Positions 60,790 to 64,000 of a stretch of DNA of 64,000 nucleotides are shown piece after piece (positions within the stretch are counted from its first letter, which is position 1; each line of letters begins with the position of its first letter). A model generated the notes under the pieces. It did not search any database. It saw only the letters and a program-made list of their open reading frames with translations, and had not been told where the DNA came from. A program made the position numbers and the translations under genes. Source of the DNA: Nageia nagi (taxonomy: Eukaryota > Pinophyta); the NCBI GenBank assembly GCA_050084985.1, contig JBITNC010000001.1, positions 165,230,001 through 165,294,000 of the forward strand. Direction: 5' to 3'.

Positions 60790-62720
60790 AAAAGAGGTGA
60801 AGATGAGTGATATTTATTGGTTCACACTCTTTATTACCTTCCATGTTAGCTAAGTGATATGCTCCTGAATCAAACTTTATTTTAATTATGTAAGATCCTA
60901 ACCAATTAGGAGAAAAATTATCATGAATTTACCTTTCCATTCGTGAAGTTTTCTAATTTTCTTTTAGTATTAGATCTCCTATATTGAATTCATGAATTTT
61001 AGCCTTTTTATCAAAATATTGTTTAATACAATTTTGATAGGTATGCATATCTTCTAATGCATTAGCTTATCTTTCATCTAAGAGAAATAATTGGTATAAT
61101 CTTGTTTGATGAATTGCTTCATATATGATATAATATTCTAAAGTAATTCTCAAAGATAGGATTTCTATTTCCAAGGGTAAAACTGCTTTTGTCCCATAGA
61201 CTAGAGAAAATGGAGTTGCATTAGTAGGATTTGAATACTAGTGTGATAAGCTCGTAAAGCATGTGGAATCCTTGCATGCCAATATATATTAGAGTTTTCA
61301 ACTATTTTGAGTAGAATACTATGAATACTTTTGTTTGTAGCCTCAACTTTTCCATTCCCTTGGGTGTAATAAGGCATTGAAAAACTAATTCTAATATGGT
61401 ATCTTTTACATAAAGATAACACTTGTTTGTTCTTGAAATTCTTTCCATCATCTATAATAATTTGAGTAGGAATTTAAAAATCATAAATGATATTATGCTC
61501 TATGAATTCTAATAATTTTTTATCCTTTTATTAAAATTATAATAATAACTTCAATCTATTTTATGAAGTATTTTGTAGTTTTTTATGATAAACTTATGAT
61601 CACCTAAGGAGATAGGGAATATTTGACCCATCAGATTCAATTCCCATATCAAAAATTGCCATAATGATTGCATGGATCATAATTCTTATGATATTTGATT
61701 AAATAAATGCATTAGTAGGCCAATAATATATCATATGCATTAGTCATTTTGTTATTGTGGGACCACTAAAATTCCCTCTGGATATTCCATCATATGCACA
61801 TGAGAGTGCGATTAGTGAATCTACTTATTCTAATCATCTAAGTAATATTCCATCAAAACCTCTATGATATAGGACATCCCCTAGCATACAAAAATGAAAA
61901 GCTTTTAATTTGAATACTTTCCTAGAAGATTTTGTAAAATTAATAGGTAGGATTCCATCTCTTAAGAATCTCACTAGTTGGATATACCATAAATTTTTAT
62001 CTTCTATTTTAATATTAAGAACTACATGTTTTAATCCATCCATTTCTAATGAGGATTTATAATTTATACTATCTCAATATGAATGATTTATTGATGGGGG
62101 TCTTCGAGTATCAAATATCTGATTGAAGCCATAGCATCAACAAATCTATGGGTTGACCTTCGTGCCACTTCTAAGTTATATTTTTCAAATATTTGTAGTA
62201 GATTATCCACCAATTTTTTGTAATTTTGAAGTAAAGGTTATTTACATTCAAAAATCCCTTTAACTTGATTTCTAATTAGTAACAAATCACCAATAAACTT
62301 AAACTTTCTTTATTTTAATTTCAAGGCAATTTTTATGTTTAATATCAAAGGTTCATACTTAGTGTTGTTTTTTGTACATGGAAAATTAAATTTTAAAGAG
62401 TAAGGTATGGGGACCCCCTAAGGTGTAACAAATACAACACCTGCACCTCTATTTTTTCACATCTTTATCCATCAAAGTAAATTATCATATCCCAATCTTC
62501 TTCAAGATCAATAGGAATTTCCATCTCATCTAATTAGAAAACATGTTCATCTGGTAGTTCAATGATGAGTAGTTTATTATTATATAAAGTTGCTTTTGCA
62601 AGATAATTAGCTATGAATTGATCTTTAATTAATTTTTAACTTATGAATTGTAAATCAAATTCTATCAAATCCATAATCCATTTAGATGTCCTTATATTTT
62701 GATAAATTTTATTCATCATG
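60790..62720 (-). pseudogene. Ty3/gypsy RNase H-integrase relic (antisense)
   Basis: From 62720 downwards the minus strand reads as the end of reverse transcriptase (RTSKWIMDLIEFDLQFIS, FIANYLAKA). RNase H follows (DWDMIIYFDG, GVPIPYSLKFNFPCTKNN, KYEPLILNIKIALKLK, then LLLIRNQVKGIFECK). Next come the pre-integrase region (62043-61834, RGFDGILLR) and the integrase core (AIIMAIFDMGIESDGSN at about 61680; PYYTQGNGKVEATNKSI at about 61360, with the catalytic Glu in VEATNK). The C-terminal part is near 60900-60960 (NFSPNWLGSYIIKIKF-like). The order is that of Ty3/gypsy pol. Stops and frameshifts are frequent. The element is cut at 62721 by the insertion of another LTR element. Confidence 0.85.
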
Positions 62721-63463
62721 TGTAGATGCCCAAAAATGATTTATTATTTATTTAATAAATTATATTTAGACTTCTTGAAAGACTTAATGCAATATTACAT
62801 ATGTTAAAATAAAGTTGATATTACAATGCAATGCCATGTATTATATTAAATGCTATATCATTTATTATAGTTTATATTTTAAAGTATCTCAAATATAACA
62901 AAGTTTATATTATTGCTAGAGATTGACCTTCACTCCTTTTTTATGTCCTTGAAGCCTATATATGCAATTGGAATAGGTTGAACTTCACAAATTGAAACTC
63001 TTTGATATGATAAGAACTCTAATAGGTGGTTATCAACCGCAATCTTCATCAAGCTATGATGTCTTTAGATGTCACCTTTCATGAGAAATTATTATACTTT
63101 GAGATTTGAACTTTCTATTTTTATGCATAACACAATTCGACATATCTTACGTAGTTAATGATGTGCTTCTCTTAGGTCAATTATGATGTGCACTTTTTAG
63201 ATCAAGGGTTCTATATTTCAATGTTCAATTCATTAATCCATGCAAATGAAGATCCATCATGAGCTCACCACAAATTTGATGTCAATTATCCAAAGATTTA
63301 TTTTTACTTGTTGCTTGAGGAATGTACATACACTTCATATCAAGTTCATGCATTTCATGTATATTTATTGTAATATGATATAGTGTATATTATTTATTAC
63401 TTCTTATATTGTAGATCATTTATTTATTATGTATATTGTATTTTGTACAATTTAGAGTTTACA
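62721..63463 (+). repeat. 5' LTR of gypsy element 2
   Basis: The LTR begins TGTAGATGCCC, as in the LTRs of gypsy element 1, and ends AGTTTACA. It is followed by TTTTAGTAAACC and ATTCTTACA, matching the primer-binding region after 8530. Length is about 743 bp. Similarity to the element 1 LTRs is clear only at both ends and in the leader, so it is another subfamily. A TATATA candidate is at about 62958. Confidence 0.7.
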
Positions 63464-63629
63464 TTTTAGTAAACCTGATATTCTTACATACCTAGATATC
63501 GATCTAGGGCATTACTTTTATAGAATCATGAATCCATTTTTGTTATTATCTCTTCCTTTACCTAAGGTGCTTAAAGTAATATCTAGATAAAATGATAAAA
63601 CTAGGGTTTGTTCCACCTATGTTTCAAAT
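63464..63629 (+). other. Leader of gypsy element 2
   Basis: Primer-binding-like sequence and leader, collinear with 8531-8698 (shared 'ATCATGAATC', 'GATAAAACTAGGG'). Confidence 0.6.
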
Positions 63630-64000
63630 ATGGATCTAAATGAAGAACAACCTAGGGCTTCTAAGAGTAAGGTTGATTTTAAATATATTAGGGGAAGTAT
63701 TAGGGTTAATCTTGATTTACCTCTAAAAGAGCCTAATCCCAATGATATAATGGATATTGATGATAATGATATTGAATCTACAAGTTCTAGCAAAAATATG
63801 GATATTATTAGACAAAATCCTAATAGGCTTAATGTGTCTATATATGATTATGATATTGAAAATATAAGTTTGGAAAGCCATAATGATACTTCTGATAGTG
63901 ATATTAAAATTGAAGACTTATTTAGAATTTTTAATCATGTTAGATCAATAAAGAAATTGCTATCTAGTAAAGAAAAATTAGAATATTATCTTACTAATAA
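63630..64000 (+). CDS. Ty3/gypsy gag N-terminal part, open to the window edge
   Basis: From the ATG at 63630 the frame runs 123 codons without a stop and leaves the window on the right. It starts MDLNEEQPRASKSK, matching the MDLNPKTP start of the broken gag at 8699, and shares a KYIRGSIRVNLDL region with the corresponding YLKVRRSL stretch there. The translation is rich in Asp, Asn, Glu and Ser and has no domain of its own; in this family the capsid core would lie further downstream. The open frame, in contrast to the relics elsewhere, suggests that this insertion is younger. Whether the rest is intact cannot be seen. The start codon is chosen by homology with the first element. Confidence 0.6.
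   Translation, partial: MDLNEEQPRASKSKVDFKYIRGSIRVNLDLPLKEPNPNDIMDIDDNDIESTSSSKNMDIIRQNPNRLNVSIYDYDIENISLESHNDTSDSDIKIEDLFRIFNHVRSIKKLLSSKEKLEYYLTN

Overview
This looks like repeat-derived nuclear DNA from a seed plant, most probably a gymnosperm or another large-genome lineage. That placement is an inference. The base composition is strongly AT-rich and CpG-poor. No intact host gene is visible, and nearly every recognisable coding trace is a broken LTR retrotransposon or a decayed fragment of a plant-specific gene family (pentatricopeptide-repeat, PPR; plant mobile domain, PMD). There is no sign of bacterial, organellar or rRNA/tRNA gene content.

Layout. 1-770 (-) is the C-terminal end of a chromovirus-like Ty3/gypsy integrase. 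1561-6366 is a very long LTR standing alone. 7849-16388 is a complete but dead Ty3/gypsy insertion with 682/681-bp LTRs, a gag relic, an antisense PMD fragment where pol would be expected, and a 192-bp tandem array. 16389-21960 is non-coding with tandem duplications and a SINE-like head. 21965-23105 is a large inverted repeat, followed by a heavily decayed Ty1/copia (23190-26880). 28503-33001 is a 4.5-kb LTR with a primer-binding-site-like sequence next to it, followed by a 3.6-kb domain without pol (LARD-like). 36592-37020 is a diverged LTR start. 38086-38815 is a sharply bounded GC/CpG-rich island holding a PPR fragment. 40092-44062 is a much younger Ty1/copia polyprotein (four in-frame stops and one frameshift), followed by a hairpin repeat array and an LTR-like 3' end to about 45370. 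49648-53060 is a 5'-truncated, very similar copy of the 4.5-kb LTR. 54510-56528 is a PMD relic. 60790-62720 (-) is a Ty3/gypsy RNase H-integrase relic. It is cut at 62721 by another gypsy insertion of the 7.8-kb family, whose gag frame is still open at the right edge.

How the parts fit together. The window is a stack of nested insertions of very different ages. The two most unusual observations are these. (1) Five copies of a 43-bp unit lie between the copia polyprotein and its 3' LTR. Each forms a stem-loop with an invariant 10-nt loop, and two stem positions change in a compensating way, which points to a selected RNA structure. (2) A decayed PPR gene lies antisense inside the long LTR family and is present in at least three copies, so a host PPR sequence was captured by the LTR ancestor, downstream of its promoter.

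All similarity statements come from reading the sequence by eye. No alignments or database searches were run.
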